A stretch of 64,000 nucleotides of DNA from the NCBI RefSeq assembly GCF_040256645.1, contig NZ_CP158281.1, forward strand, positions 3,224,001-3,288,000, in the 5' to 3' direction. Shown in pieces: positions 41,804 through 49,647 of this stretch (position 1 is the stretch's first letter; every line of letters begins with the position of its first letter). The position numbers and the translations under genes are program-made. Under the pieces are notes generated by a model. The model worked only from the letters and a program-made list of their open reading frames with translations, did not search any database and had not been told where the DNA came from. This DNA is from Brevibacterium sp. CBA3109. Its GTDB lineage: Bacteria > Actinomycetota > Actinomycetes > Actinomycetales > Brevibacteriaceae.

Positions 41804-42838
41804 ATGACGACGATCGCCTTCGAGACCACTGACCTGCCCATCATCGGAGCTCCGATGGCCGGCGGAACGACGACGCCCGAACTCACAGCTGCAGTCGCCC
41901 GAGCCGGCGGATTCCCGTTCGTGGCCGGCGGCTATCTCAGCGCCGAAGCTTTGGCCCCTCTGGTCGAGCGCATGCGGGAGACGAGCGAGAACTTCGGAGT
42001 CAATCTCTTCGCTCCGAACCCCCTTCCCGTAGACCGTGGCGCCTTCGACGCCTTCGCCTCGGCGCTCGAGCCGGTCGCGGCCGATCGTGGAGTCGCCATC
42101 GATCCAGAACCCGTTGATGACGACGATCATTACACCGACAAGATCGACTACCTCGTCGACAATCCCGTGCCCCTGGTGTCGGTGACCTTCAACATTCCCA
42201 GCGCCGAGGTGGTCTCTCGTCTCCAATGCGTCGGAACTCAAGTGGTCGCCACCGTGACCACCACCGCCGAGGCGCGCACAGCCGCCGATCGCGGAGTCGA
42301 CGCTCTCATCGTCCAAGGCCCCCGTGCCGGTGGGCACTCGGGCACCGCCGACCCGACGAGATCCATCGAGGATCGGTCCACTGCCGACCTCGTTCGCGAC
42401 GTCCTCGCCGAAGTGGACCTGCCCGTGGCGGCAGGAGGCGGAATTGATGGTGTCGAGGCAGTCGACGAGCTGCTGCAGGCTGGGGCGAGCGCCGTGGTCG
42501 TCGGTACCCTACTTCTGCTCACCGATGAGGCAGGCACTGCGCCGACCCACCGCGCTGCTCTGCAGTCCGAGGACTTCGACGAGACCCAGCTGACCAGTGC
42601 TTTCACCGGCAGGCCGGCTCGTGCGCTGGTCAATGACTTCGTGCGGAAGTTCGATCCGATCGCGGTCGATGCCTACCCGGCGGTTCATCACTTGACGAAG
42701 TCCTTCCGCGCCCAGGCGAAGAAGGACGACGATCCTCAGTGGCTCCATCTGTGGGCCGGCACCGGCCATCGAGGCGCCCACACGGGTTCCGCCGAAACGG
42801 TCATCAAGGAGCTCGGGGCTCCATTCGCGCGCGAGTAG
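41804..42838 (+). CDS. Nitronate monooxygenase / 2-nitropropane dioxygenase-like flavoprotein
   Basis: A 344-aa FMN-binding TIM-barrel protein of the NPD family. Conserved pieces are IIGAPMAGGTTTPELTAAVA (N-terminal, FMN loop), GVNLFAPNP, VQGPRAGGHSG (central, with the conserved His), and PVAAGGGIDG near the C-terminal half, followed by GASAVVVGTLLLLTDEAG. Members oxidise nitronates, which are toxic, using O2. ATG 41804 has GGAAAAG upstream. The upstream gap holds a hairpin and a possible leader ORF. Confidence 0.85.
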   Translation: MTTIAFETTDLPIIGAPMAGGTTTPELTAAVARAGGFPFVAGGYLSAEALAPLVERMRETSENFGVNLFAPNPLPVDRGAFDAFASALEPVAADRGVAIDPEPVDDDDHYTDKIDYLVDNPVPLVSVTFNIPSAEVVSRLQCVGTQVVATVTTTAEARTAADRGVDALIVQGPRAGGHSGTADPTRSIEDRSTADLVRDVLAEVDLPVAAGGGIDGVEAVDELLQAGASAVVVGTLLLLTDEAGTAPTHRAALQSEDFDETQLTSAFTGRPARALVNDFVRKFDPIAVDAYPAVHHLTKSFRAQAKKDDDPQWLHLWAGTGHRGAHTGSAETVIKELGAPFARE

Positions 42839-43185
42839 TCGCAGCCCCACCGCGAATTGTGGAAGTTTTGGGCTGATTTCACCCCGAGAAAGTGACCCAT
42901 TCCTTCCTCAACTCAGGGACCCAGGGAATCTCGCTGTGCCGCCCAGGGAGTCACGGAGGGGGCGGGTTCGAGGTGCTCGCGAGGCTGCCCGCGGTGTGAG
43001 TCGCGGGAACCACCTCCCTGCGATCGTCCACAGCGGTGCTGATCGTTCAACGTTCGCACGATGAACCTTATACACACTCTTGCGGCTCGGACCGCGGAAT
43101 TCGGACAGCGATTGCCTAGGATCGAAGGTGTCCGGGCGCACCGGCCCGGTCGCGCCACGAGTCCACCACGACGAAGGAGTCGCCC
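42839..43185. other. Intergenic region without recognised gene
   Basis: A 347-bp gap containing two CCCAGGGA copies and a TAGGAT box at 43117-43122 that could be the -10 of the downstream gene. I see no convincing coding frame or hairpin. Confidence 0.4.
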
Positions 43186-44604
43186 TTGTTCCAGACACCG
43201 CAGACCTGGGTCCCCGCCGGCAGCCGCGAACGCATCGAGGCCATCTCCCGCACCCACCTCGGCGAGAGCAGTCGCAATGGGAGCCGCGATAGCAGCCGCG
43301 GCGACACGAGCGCCACCATGCCTGAGGTCGTGGCGAGCATCGAAGACCTCATCGCCGCCTCGGATCGGCTCCACGACGAGGAGGCGTTCAATCTCAACCC
43401 CGCCTCGAACGTCCTCAACCCACGTGCGGTGGCCCTGCTGTCCAGTGGCTCGGGCTCACGGACCTCCTTGGGCTATGCGGGTGAGAAGTACGAGATGGGC
43501 CTCGAGCACATCGAGCAGGTGGAGGTCGTCACCGCTGAACTCGCCGCCCGCCTGTTCAACGCCTCCTTCGCCGAGGTGCGCGTGCCCAGCGGCGCGATGG
43601 CGAACCTCTACGCGTTCATGGCCACATGCCAACCCGGCGACGACATCATCGCCTCCCCGACCACGATCGGCGGGCACGTCACCCACCACGCCGAGGGCGC
43701 GGCCGGACTCTACGGGCTCAGGACCACCGGCGCCCCGGTCAATATCAACGCCTACAGCTATGACCTCGACGCACTCGCGGCACTGGCCCGCGAGGTGAAG
43801 CCGCGAGTGATCACGATGGGTGGCTCGCTCAATCTCTTCGAACATCCCGTGGCGAAGGTCCGCGAGATCGCTGATGCCGTCGGCGCCCACCTCCTCTTCG
43901 ACGCCGCCCACGCGTGCGGGATGATCGCCGGCAGGCAGTGGGCCAACCCACTCGACGAGGGCGCTCACCTCATGTCGATGAGCACGTACAAGAGCCTCGG
44001 CGGGCCCTCCCACGGTCTGCTGCTGAGCAATGACGCCGAGCTCTCGGAGCGCATCGACGCGATCGCGTTCCCCGGACTGACCGCGAACTTCGACGCAAGC
44101 GCCGTCGCTGCGCTCGGCGTGACCCTGGCCGACTGGATCGAATGCGGTGAGGACTATGCATCCGAGATGAGGGCGAGCGCATCCGCCCTGGCCACCGAGC
44201 TCTCTGCGCGTGGTGTCGAACCTTTCCGCTGCAGGCAGGGCTTCACCGACTCCCACCAGTTCGGGCTGCTGGCCGCACCCTTCGGCGGGGGCATGAGAGC
44301 GGCCCGGACCTTGGAGCGCGCCGGCTTCCTCACCTCGGGCATCGGCCTTCCCGTGCCCGAAGAGCCCGGCGTCCAGAACGGCCTTCGCATCGGCACCCCG
44401 GAGATCGTGCGCCGAGGGATGACCACCGCCGATATGCCCCGGATGGCCGAACTCATGGCGCGGGCCCTCGACATCGGCCGGACGCAGGACACGACCGTGA
44501 CAGAGACGGGGGCAGGGCCCGGCACCGAGGTGGCTCTGAGCGAGATCGCCACCGAAGTATCGAGGTGGCGCAAGGACTTCAGCGAGGTGAAGTTCACCGC
44601 TTGA
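43186..44604 (+). CDS. SHMT-like fold-type I PLP enzyme
   Basis: A 472-aa aminotransferase-fold protein related to serine hydroxymethyltransferase. NLNPASNVLNPRA, GSRTSLGYAGEKYEMG and EVVTAELAARLF match the SHMT N-terminal region. The probable cofactor Lys lies in STYKSLGGPSHG (about residue 270), differing from the TTHKTLRGP of true GlyA. It starts at TTG 43186 with GAAGGAG 6 nt upstream, and has a 40-residue Arg/Ser-rich N-terminal extension. Glycine/serine or beta-hydroxy amino acid chemistry is plausible, not assigned. It is followed by a histidine kinase gene on the same strand. Confidence 0.75.
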   Translation: MFQTPQTWVPAGSRERIEAISRTHLGESSRNGSRDSSRGDTSATMPEVVASIEDLIAASDRLHDEEAFNLNPASNVLNPRAVALLSSGSGSRTSLGYAGEKYEMGLEHIEQVEVVTAELAARLFNASFAEVRVPSGAMANLYAFMATCQPGDDIIASPTTIGGHVTHHAEGAAGLYGLRTTGAPVNINAYSYDLDALAALAREVKPRVITMGGSLNLFEHPVAKVREIADAVGAHLLFDAAHACGMIAGRQWANPLDEGAHLMSMSTYKSLGGPSHGLLLSNDAELSERIDAIAFPGLTANFDASAVAALGVTLADWIECGEDYASEMRASASALATELSARGVEPFRCRQGFTDSHQFGLLAAPFGGGMRAARTLERAGFLTSGIGLPVPEEPGVQNGLRIGTPEIVRRGMTTADMPRMAELMARALDIGRTQDTTVTETGAGPGTEVALSEIATEVSRWRKDFSEVKFTA

Positions 44605-44697
44605 GTGACGAACGCGGCCGTCGGTCATCGGCCATCGGCACGGTTGATCTCATCCTTTCGGACGACAACAGCGGGCGAGCGCGACCGGTAGCCTCGA

Positions 44698-46053
44698 GTG
44701 GTGACTTACCATCGCGGCGGCAACACTCTTCTGCATGCTCTCCTCTGGACGGGCGTCTGCCTGGCAGTCGGCGTGCTCATACTGGCCATCGGCGTCGGAG
44801 CCCAATGGCCAGATCCGCAGGATGCCGGTGGGCAGGCCGGGGCGCTCCGTGCCGAATTGTTCGTCCACATCGCCTTCGGCATCGTCGCTCTGGCCTGCCT
44901 GCCGATCGTCCTGCTCTTCGACGGACGGACCATCCCACGCAAGACCCTGCGACCCAAGGTGCTAGCCGCAGAGAAGTTCCGCGATTTCCTGACTGCCAGC
45001 GGCCGCGGAGGGGAGGAATTCCTCGCCGAAGACGGGTCCGTCGAATCCCTGCAGCGTCGACCCGGCGGATGGATTCCGGTGGCCGTCGGGCTCCTCGGCA
45101 TCCTCCTCGGTACGATCAGCCTCCTCGGCGCGGTCGCCGCCTCCGCCCTCCTCATCACGTTGTCGGCACGTCGCAGCTGGTCACTCGACTTCGCCTGTCT
45201 CGCGGTCGCAATCGCCTCCCAGAGCATGGCCTATACGCTGACACCGAACGCGTTCGGGCAGTTCGAGCTGCCCATCTTCCTGGTCAACGGCGCTGTCTTC
45301 GCCATACTCGTCGTCATCGGGGTCATCCGCGGTGCACGCGAGCAGGGTCTCATCGACACTGCAGCCCAGACCCTGCTGCGCGAACGTTCCCGCCAGGACC
45401 GGGCCGTCGCCGAGGTGCGCCGCGGGATTGCTCGAGATATGCACGACTCGCTGTCGCACCACCTCAGTGTCATCGCCATGTACTCCGGTGCCCTCTCGGT
45501 GCGCCGGGATCTCGACCCCGAATCCGTGCATGAGAGTGCGCGCCTCATCGCGGCCAGCGCTCGCCGCTCGGGCATCGAGCTGCGTGAGGTGCTGACCATG
45601 CTGCGCGGAGACGATCAGGGCACCGTGATCGATCCCGACCTGGAACGCCTCATCGCCGACCGATCAGACACTGTGGAACTGACCTACGCACAGCCGCTCA
45701 CACCGGAGCTCCTGCATTCTGTCGGGGCGCTGGAACGCACGACGATCTATCGCTTCGCCCAGGAGGCGATCACGAACGCGGTCAAGCACGCCCCCGGGCA
45801 GAAGCTCCTCCTCACTCTGTCGTGGATTTCCGAGCTGGAGAGCGTCGAGATGCTCGCATGCAACGCCCATATCGCCGATGCTCCGACAGTCGCGAAAGCG
45901 CGGGACCAGTCGCTGGCTGGATCTGGACTGGGCCTGCGCGGACTCAAAGAGAGGATGGAAGCCATGGGTGGAGACCTCAGCGTGGCTCGGACCCCCGATT
46001 TCGAACTGCGCGCCCGGATCCCCGTGCCGAATCTGAAGGAGGAGATCGCGTGA
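44698..46053 (+). CDS. HisKA_3 sensor histidine kinase (DesK/LiaS-like)
   Basis: A 451-aa membrane kinase with N-terminal hydrophobic helices (about residues 10-35, 50-75, 120-150, 155-205). The phosphoacceptor helix is GIARDMHDSLSHHLSVIA (His near residue 249). In the ATP domain the N-box EAITNAVKHAPG and G2-like GSGLGLRGLKERM are present, but a clear DxGxG (G1) box is missing, as in some actinobacterial DesK-type kinases. It starts at GTG 44698 (GTG 44701 is possible). The stop overlaps the regulator start by GTGA. Confidence 0.88.
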   Translation: MVTYHRGGNTLLHALLWTGVCLAVGVLILAIGVGAQWPDPQDAGGQAGALRAELFVHIAFGIVALACLPIVLLFDGRTIPRKTLRPKVLAAEKFRDFLTASGRGGEEFLAEDGSVESLQRRPGGWIPVAVGLLGILLGTISLLGAVAASALLITLSARRSWSLDFACLAVAIASQSMAYTLTPNAFGQFELPIFLVNGAVFAILVVIGVIRGAREQGLIDTAAQTLLRERSRQDRAVAEVRRGIARDMHDSLSHHLSVIAMYSGALSVRRDLDPESVHESARLIAASARRSGIELREVLTMLRGDDQGTVIDPDLERLIADRSDTVELTYAQPLTPELLHSVGALERTTIYRFAQEAITNAVKHAPGQKLLLTLSWISELESVEMLACNAHIADAPTVAKARDQSLAGSGLGLRGLKERMEAMGGDLSVARTPDFELRARIPVPNLKEEIA

Positions 46054-46730
46054 GCATCAGAGTCATCATCGCCGACGACGAGTCCCTCATGCGTTCGGGC
46101 CTGCGCCTCCTCCTCGGCGCGGCCGATGACATCGACATCATCGCCGAGGCGGCCCATGGTGCCGAGGCCATCGAACTCTCCCGTGAGCTCTCACCTGACA
46201 TCATCCTCATGGACATCCGCATGCCCGTCATGGACGGGCTCGAGGCGACCCGGACCCTCATGGCTCAGGCCTCCCACCCCGAGGTTCTCATCCTCACCGC
46301 CTTCGGAACCGACGAGTTCGTGCTTCAGGCACTGCGCTCGGGAGCGGCCGGCTACATCCTCAAGGACACTCCACCGGATGAGCTCATCCACGCGGTCCGC
46401 GCAGCAGCGAACGGCACCAGAACCCTGTCCCCGAGCGCCATCGACTCCCTGCTGGGAGGGGCCACCACCTCGGCGACGGAGGCGGGACGTTTCGGGCCCA
46501 CCGGTGCCGGGGCACTGCAGAACTCCAGTGGGCCCGACCCGCTGGAGCCGCTGACCTCACGAGAACGGGAGATCGCCGAGGCGGTCGCAAAGGGTTTGAC
46601 GAATGCACAGGTGGCGCGGGCGCTGTTCGTCTCTACGGCCACGGTGAAGACCCACCTGGCGCGCATCTTCTACAAATTCGACGTCAGCACCCGCGTCCAG
46701 CTGGCCCTGCTCGTCAACGAAAGACGCTGA
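46050..46730 (+). CDS. NarL/LuxR-type response regulator
   Basis: A 226-aa regulator. The receiver has IRVIIADDESLMRSGLRLLL and phosphoacceptor Asp in ILMDIRMPVMDG (about residue 54). The LuxR domain is TSREREIAEAVAKGLTNAQVARALFVS (in two parts, about 168-194). GTG 46050 overlaps the kinase stop, so the pair is co-translated. Targets are not visible nearby; the SDR gene is convergent. A short hairpin (GCCGCT/AGCGGC, 46731-46751) follows the stop and may end the transcript. Confidence 0.92.
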   Translation: MSIRVIIADDESLMRSGLRLLLGAADDIDIIAEAAHGAEAIELSRELSPDIILMDIRMPVMDGLEATRTLMAQASHPEVLILTAFGTDEFVLQALRSGAAGYILKDTPPDELIHAVRAAANGTRTLSPSAIDSLLGGATTSATEAGRFGPTGAGALQNSSGPDPLEPLTSREREIAEAVAKGLTNAQVARALFVSTATVKTHLARIFYKFDVSTRVQLALLVNERR

Positions 46731-46751
46731 GCCGCTCAGAGTTTCAGCGGC
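46731..46751. terminator. Weak hairpin between convergent genes
   Basis: A 6-bp stem with a 9-nt loop, placed between the response regulator and the SDR gene. There is no T-run. Confidence 0.35.
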
Positions 46752-46772
46752 CCAGCGGCCTTGCAGTTCAGA

Positions 46773-47534
46773 TCATTTCGGGGCCATGCGAATGGCACCG
46801 TCGAGACGAATGGTCTCCCCGTTGAGCATCGGGTTGGCGATGATCGATTCGGCGAGCTGCGCGTATTCGGCGGGCTTACCCAGTCGGGAAGGATGGGGAA
46901 TCGACTTCGCCAGGGATTCCTGAGCCTCTTCGGGCAGTCCGGCCATCATCGGGGTCTCGAAGATTCCCGGTGCGATCGTGACGACGCGAATCTGTGAGGA
47001 TGCGAGTTCGCGTGCCATCGGCAGGGTCACCGCGGCAATGGCCCCCTTGGACGCGGAGTAGGCGATCTGACCGATCTGGCCGTCGAAGGCCGCAACCGAG
47101 GCGGTGTTGATGATGACGCCGCGCTCTTCGCCCACAGTCTCCTGTGCCTGCATGGCCGCTGCAGCCAGACGACACACGTTGACGGTGCCGACGACGTTGA
47201 TATTGAGGACCTTCGAAAACGCTTCCAGGGCTAGCGGGCCCTTGCGCGAGACGAGCTTTCCGGGGGTCGCGACTCCCGCACAGTTGACGACGACTCGCAG
47301 CTGGCCGAGGCCGGTCGCCGTGTCGACGGCGGCCTGAACCTGCTCCTCGTTGGTGACATCTGCGGAGACGAAATGGGCGTCTTCGCCGAGTTCTGCGGCC
47401 ACCTGTTGGCCCACCTCGGCGTTGAGATCGACCATGACGACCTGGGCGCCGGCGCCCAGGAGTCGTTCTGTGGTGGCGCGGCCGAGCCCGGAGGCGCCGC
47501 CGGTGACGAGAGCGACTGTGTTGTTGAGATCCAT
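46773..47534 (-). CDS. SDR oxidoreductase, 3-hydroxyacyl-CoA dehydrogenase-like
   Basis: A 253-aa classical short-chain dehydrogenase. It has the cofactor site [16 protein letters not shown] (residues 11-26), NCAG, a catalytic Ser in NTASVAAF and YSASKGA (Tyr-x3-Lys), and ends with DGAIRMAPK. The opening [18 protein letters not shown] fits HSD17B10-type 3-hydroxyacyl-CoA dehydrogenases. ATG 47534 has GAAGGA 6 nt upstream. It probably acts in fatty-acid or branched-chain oxidation. Confidence 0.85.
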   Translation of the reverse strand: MDLNNTVALVTGGASGLGRATTERLLGAGAQVVMVDLNAEVGQQVAAELGEDAHFVSADVTNEEQVQAAVDTATGLGQLRVVVNCAGVATPGKLVSRKGPLALEAFSKVLNINVVGTVNVCRLAAAAMQAQETVGEERGVIINTASVAAFDGQIGQIAYSASKGAIAAVTLPMARELASSQIRVVTIAPGIFETPMMAGLPEEAQESLAKSIPHPSRLGKPAEYAQLAESIIANPMLNGETIRLDGAIRMAPK

Positions 47535-47635
47535 GAGAGTCCTTCGTATCACTGAGTGAACGTTGTGTTGATTCGACCCTAACTCAGGCCCGTGGGCGGG
47601 GTCACCTCAGGGGCAGGCGGACGGGACTCAACGAC

Positions 47636-47668
47636 GGAGCCCGCCGGTCACTCGGACCGGCGGGCTCC
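47636..47668 (-). terminator. Hairpin terminator of the FMN reductase gene
   Basis: A perfect 14-bp stem (GGAGCCCGCCGGTC and its complement) with loop ACTCG sits between the reductase 3' end (47728) and the SDR gene. There is no long T-run. Confidence 0.7.
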
Positions 47669-47727
47669 TGATGCGTCAACACCGGGCGAAGGGCTGCTTC
47701 ACCGGCGGCTGGGCACTGAAGTGAGTG

Positions 47728-48309
47728 TCAGGCGGCCTGCTCTTCGGACGCGGAATCCTCGCGCACTGACTTCAGGGCTTCGCCCCAGCTCACGAGGTCG
47801 GTGAGCATCGATGCGAACGGGGCCGCGGAAACGTCAGTCGGAGCAAACGTGCCATCGGCGACATCGGTGAAGAGGCTGAAGGAGGCCTGGTCGCGCACAA
47901 CAGCCAGCTTGTAGTTGGCGAGGATATGGCGCAGGTGCTCTGCGGCACGCACACCCTTGTCTGCGCCGTAATTCACGATGCCGGCGACCTTGTGGTTGAA
48001 CTCGGTGGCGACGAAGTCGAGGGCGTTCTTCAGCGATCCGGAGATCGAGTGGTTGTACTCAGGGGTGACGAAGATGAAGGCGTCGAATTCTGCGAGCTTG
48101 GCGCCCCAGGCCTTGGTGTGGTCGCTCTGGTACATGTTCGCGCCAGCCGGGATGACCTCGTCGAGCAGCGGCAGATCGAAGTCGGCGAAGTCGACGACCT
48201 CGGCGCGCACGTCCTCGCGACCGGCCAGCTGGTCCTTGGCCCAGGAGACGATCTGCGGGTTGAGTGCCTGCGGGCGCGAAGTTCCGGGAATGATGGCGAT
48301 GTTGAGCAT
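47728..48309 (-). CDS. NADPH-dependent FMN reductase
   Basis: A 193-aa flavodoxin-fold reductase that supplies reduced FMN or reduces quinones/chromate. Visible features are the phosphate-binding loop IIPGTSRPQALNP (about residues 6-18) and VTPEYNHSISGSLKNALDF (about 82-100). ATG 48309 with AGGACGG upstream is preferred over ATG 48330. It is divergent from the TetR gene at 48685, and a large palindrome lies between them, so the TetR protein may repress it. Confidence 0.86.
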   Translation of the reverse strand: MLNIAIIPGTSRPQALNPQIVSWAKDQLAGREDVRAEVVDFADFDLPLLDEVIPAGANMYQSDHTKAWGAKLAEFDAFIFVTPEYNHSISGSLKNALDFVATEFNHKVAGIVNYGADKGVRAAEHLRHILANYKLAVVRDQASFSLFTDVADGTFAPTDVSAAPFASMLTDLVSWGEALKSVREDSASEEQAA

Positions 48310-48409
48310 GTCCGTCCTCAGTTTGTTCATAGGCTGCGATGTCAGGTGACGTTGGCTTCAGGAGATCGGCAGCGGCAGTCTTCGGCCGTGCGACCCACAC
48401 CTTGCCAAC

Positions 48410-48429
48410 ATGATTGAATCATCAATCAT
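48410..48429. promoter_or_regulatory. Perfect palindromic operator between FMN reductase and TetR genes
   Basis: ATGATTGA (48410-48417) and TCAATCAT (48422-48429) flank ATCA: a 20-bp inverted repeat of the size bound by TetR dimers. It lies about 100 bp upstream of the reductase start and about 255 bp upstream of the TetR start. Confidence 0.55.
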
Positions 48430-48684
48430 TCCCGCTCGGCGATGTGATTGGTGTTATCTTCGAAGGCCTGCTCGGGTGGTGCTTTCAGGCGCCTGCTCGG
48501 GGTAGTACTTTCAATCGCCGGTCTGGGGTGACCTCCACATGTCGACCAGAGCCAGCGCATGCCTCAGCAGCGCAGAGATCCCTGAAGTCTGGCTGGAAAC
48601 AGCCATTCGCGGAGCAACGTCATGTATTCTCGGTTGGCAAGTGAAAGATTGTTCGATATCCGACTGCAAGGGGGCACAAGCACC

Positions 48685-49347
48685 GTGAGATCAACCAACG
48701 GCCGCAACAACATCCTCCGCTCGGCTCGGGACACCTTCGCCGCGAAGGGATTCGATGGTGCCTCCATCCGCGATATCGCGCAGGCCGCGGGACTGAGTCT
48801 GTCCGCACTCTACTACTACTTCCCGTCCAAGCAGGAAGCTCTGTACGAGCTCGTGCATACGGCGTACACCTGGTACAGCGAGCACTGCCGAGCCGTCATC
48901 GCCGAAGTGGGCGACGATCCCACCGAGCAGCTGACCGTGGCGGTGCGCTACCTCGCCCGCTACCGCATAGAGAATGTTTCGGTGTCCACGGTGCTTCTGC
49001 GCGACACCGAACGGCTGACCGGTGACAATGCCGCCCGCGTGAAGGAACTTCAACGCGAGGCACGAGTCATCATGGGCGACATCGTCCAGGCAGGCATCGA
49101 CGCAGGTACGTTCGACGTCGACAGTGCGCAACTTGCCACACGTGCAATCCATTCGATCTGCAACTCGCTCTCACTTTGGTACCGCCCCACCGGTGATCTG
49201 ACACCAGACACCATCGAACGCGACTTCACGCAGTACTCGCTGCGCATCCTCGGCGTCGACCCCAGCGCCGAGGAGCTCAGCCGCCTGCTGGCACTGCCGA
49301 TCAGTCAGGCAGGCATGCTCGACTTCATCTCCGACGACAAGGCCTGA
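48685..49347 (+). CDS. TetR-family transcriptional regulator
   Basis: A 220-aa regulator with helix-turn-helix ASIRDIAQAAGLSLSALYYYF (about residues 26-46, in two parts) after RNNILRSARDTFAAKGFDG. The C-terminal half resembles those controlling fatty-acid or acyl-CoA genes but lacks a decisive motif. GTG 48685 was chosen; an upstream ATG at 48622 would add a doubtful N-terminus. It is divergent from the FMN reductase gene. Confidence 0.8.
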   Translation: MRSTNGRNNILRSARDTFAAKGFDGASIRDIAQAAGLSLSALYYYFPSKQEALYELVHTAYTWYSEHCRAVIAEVGDDPTEQLTVAVRYLARYRIENVSVSTVLLRDTERLTGDNAARVKELQREARVIMGDIVQAGIDAGTFDVDSAQLATRAIHSICNSLSLWYRPTGDLTPDTIERDFTQYSLRILGVDPSAEELSRLLALPISQAGMLDFISDDKA

Positions 49348-49428
49348 GCTCGCTCGGTCACTTGCTCGCTCGTGCCGGATGCGGTGATAATGCACCGCAT
49401 CTGCACTCAGCTCCGTCGGGTCGACAGC

Positions 49429-49541
49429 CTCAGCAACCTCCCGGGCGCTGGGCAACCCCGCTGAAGGTTGCTCAGCGCCCGTGGTGTTGCTGAGACCGTG
49501 GGGAACTCATTCTGAAGGTTGCTCAGCGCCCGGGAGGTTGC
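49429..49541. repeat. Large stem-loop plus repeated arm
   Basis: CTCAGCAAC...GGGCGCTGGGCAACC pairs with GGTTGCTCAGCGCCC...GTTGCTGAG (49429-49494, one mismatch in the inner 15 bp). The arm CTGAAGGTTGCTCAGCGCCCG recurs exactly at 49512-49532 (51-bp period), so that copy can also pair with the first arm. Confidence 0.8.
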
Positions 49542-49585
49542 CGACGTCGGCCCGGCACGACTGCCCGCGACTGCGGTCCTCGGCT

Positions 49586-49623
49586 GGCAGTGCTCCGCTC
49601 AGCCGACGGCAGTGCTCCGCTCA
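49586..49623. repeat. 22-bp-period direct repeat
   Basis: GGCAGTGCTCCGCTCA occurs at 49586-49601 and 49608-49623, near the 3' end of the ABC ATPase gene. Confidence 0.7.
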
Positions 49624-49647
49624 ACCGGCGGCGGTGCGCTCCGAGCC

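Larger units (their letters stand above)
49348..49647. other. Intergenic region with interleaved inverted and direct repeats
   Basis: A 300-bp gap between convergent genes, packed with repeats: a large hairpin at 49429-49494, a copy of its arm at 49512-49541, and a 22-bp-period direct repeat at 49586-49623. I see no gene; the hairpin may end transcription of both neighbours. Confidence 0.6.

Noticed and set aside
42839..43185. A small gene in the gap before the SHMT-like gene
   Set aside because: Frames here are short, poorly supported shadows of the neighbouring coding region, with no ribosome-binding site.
49348..49647. A tRNA or other stable RNA gene in the repeat-rich gap
   Set aside because: The fold is a simple hairpin with no cloverleaf arms or conserved tRNA boxes.
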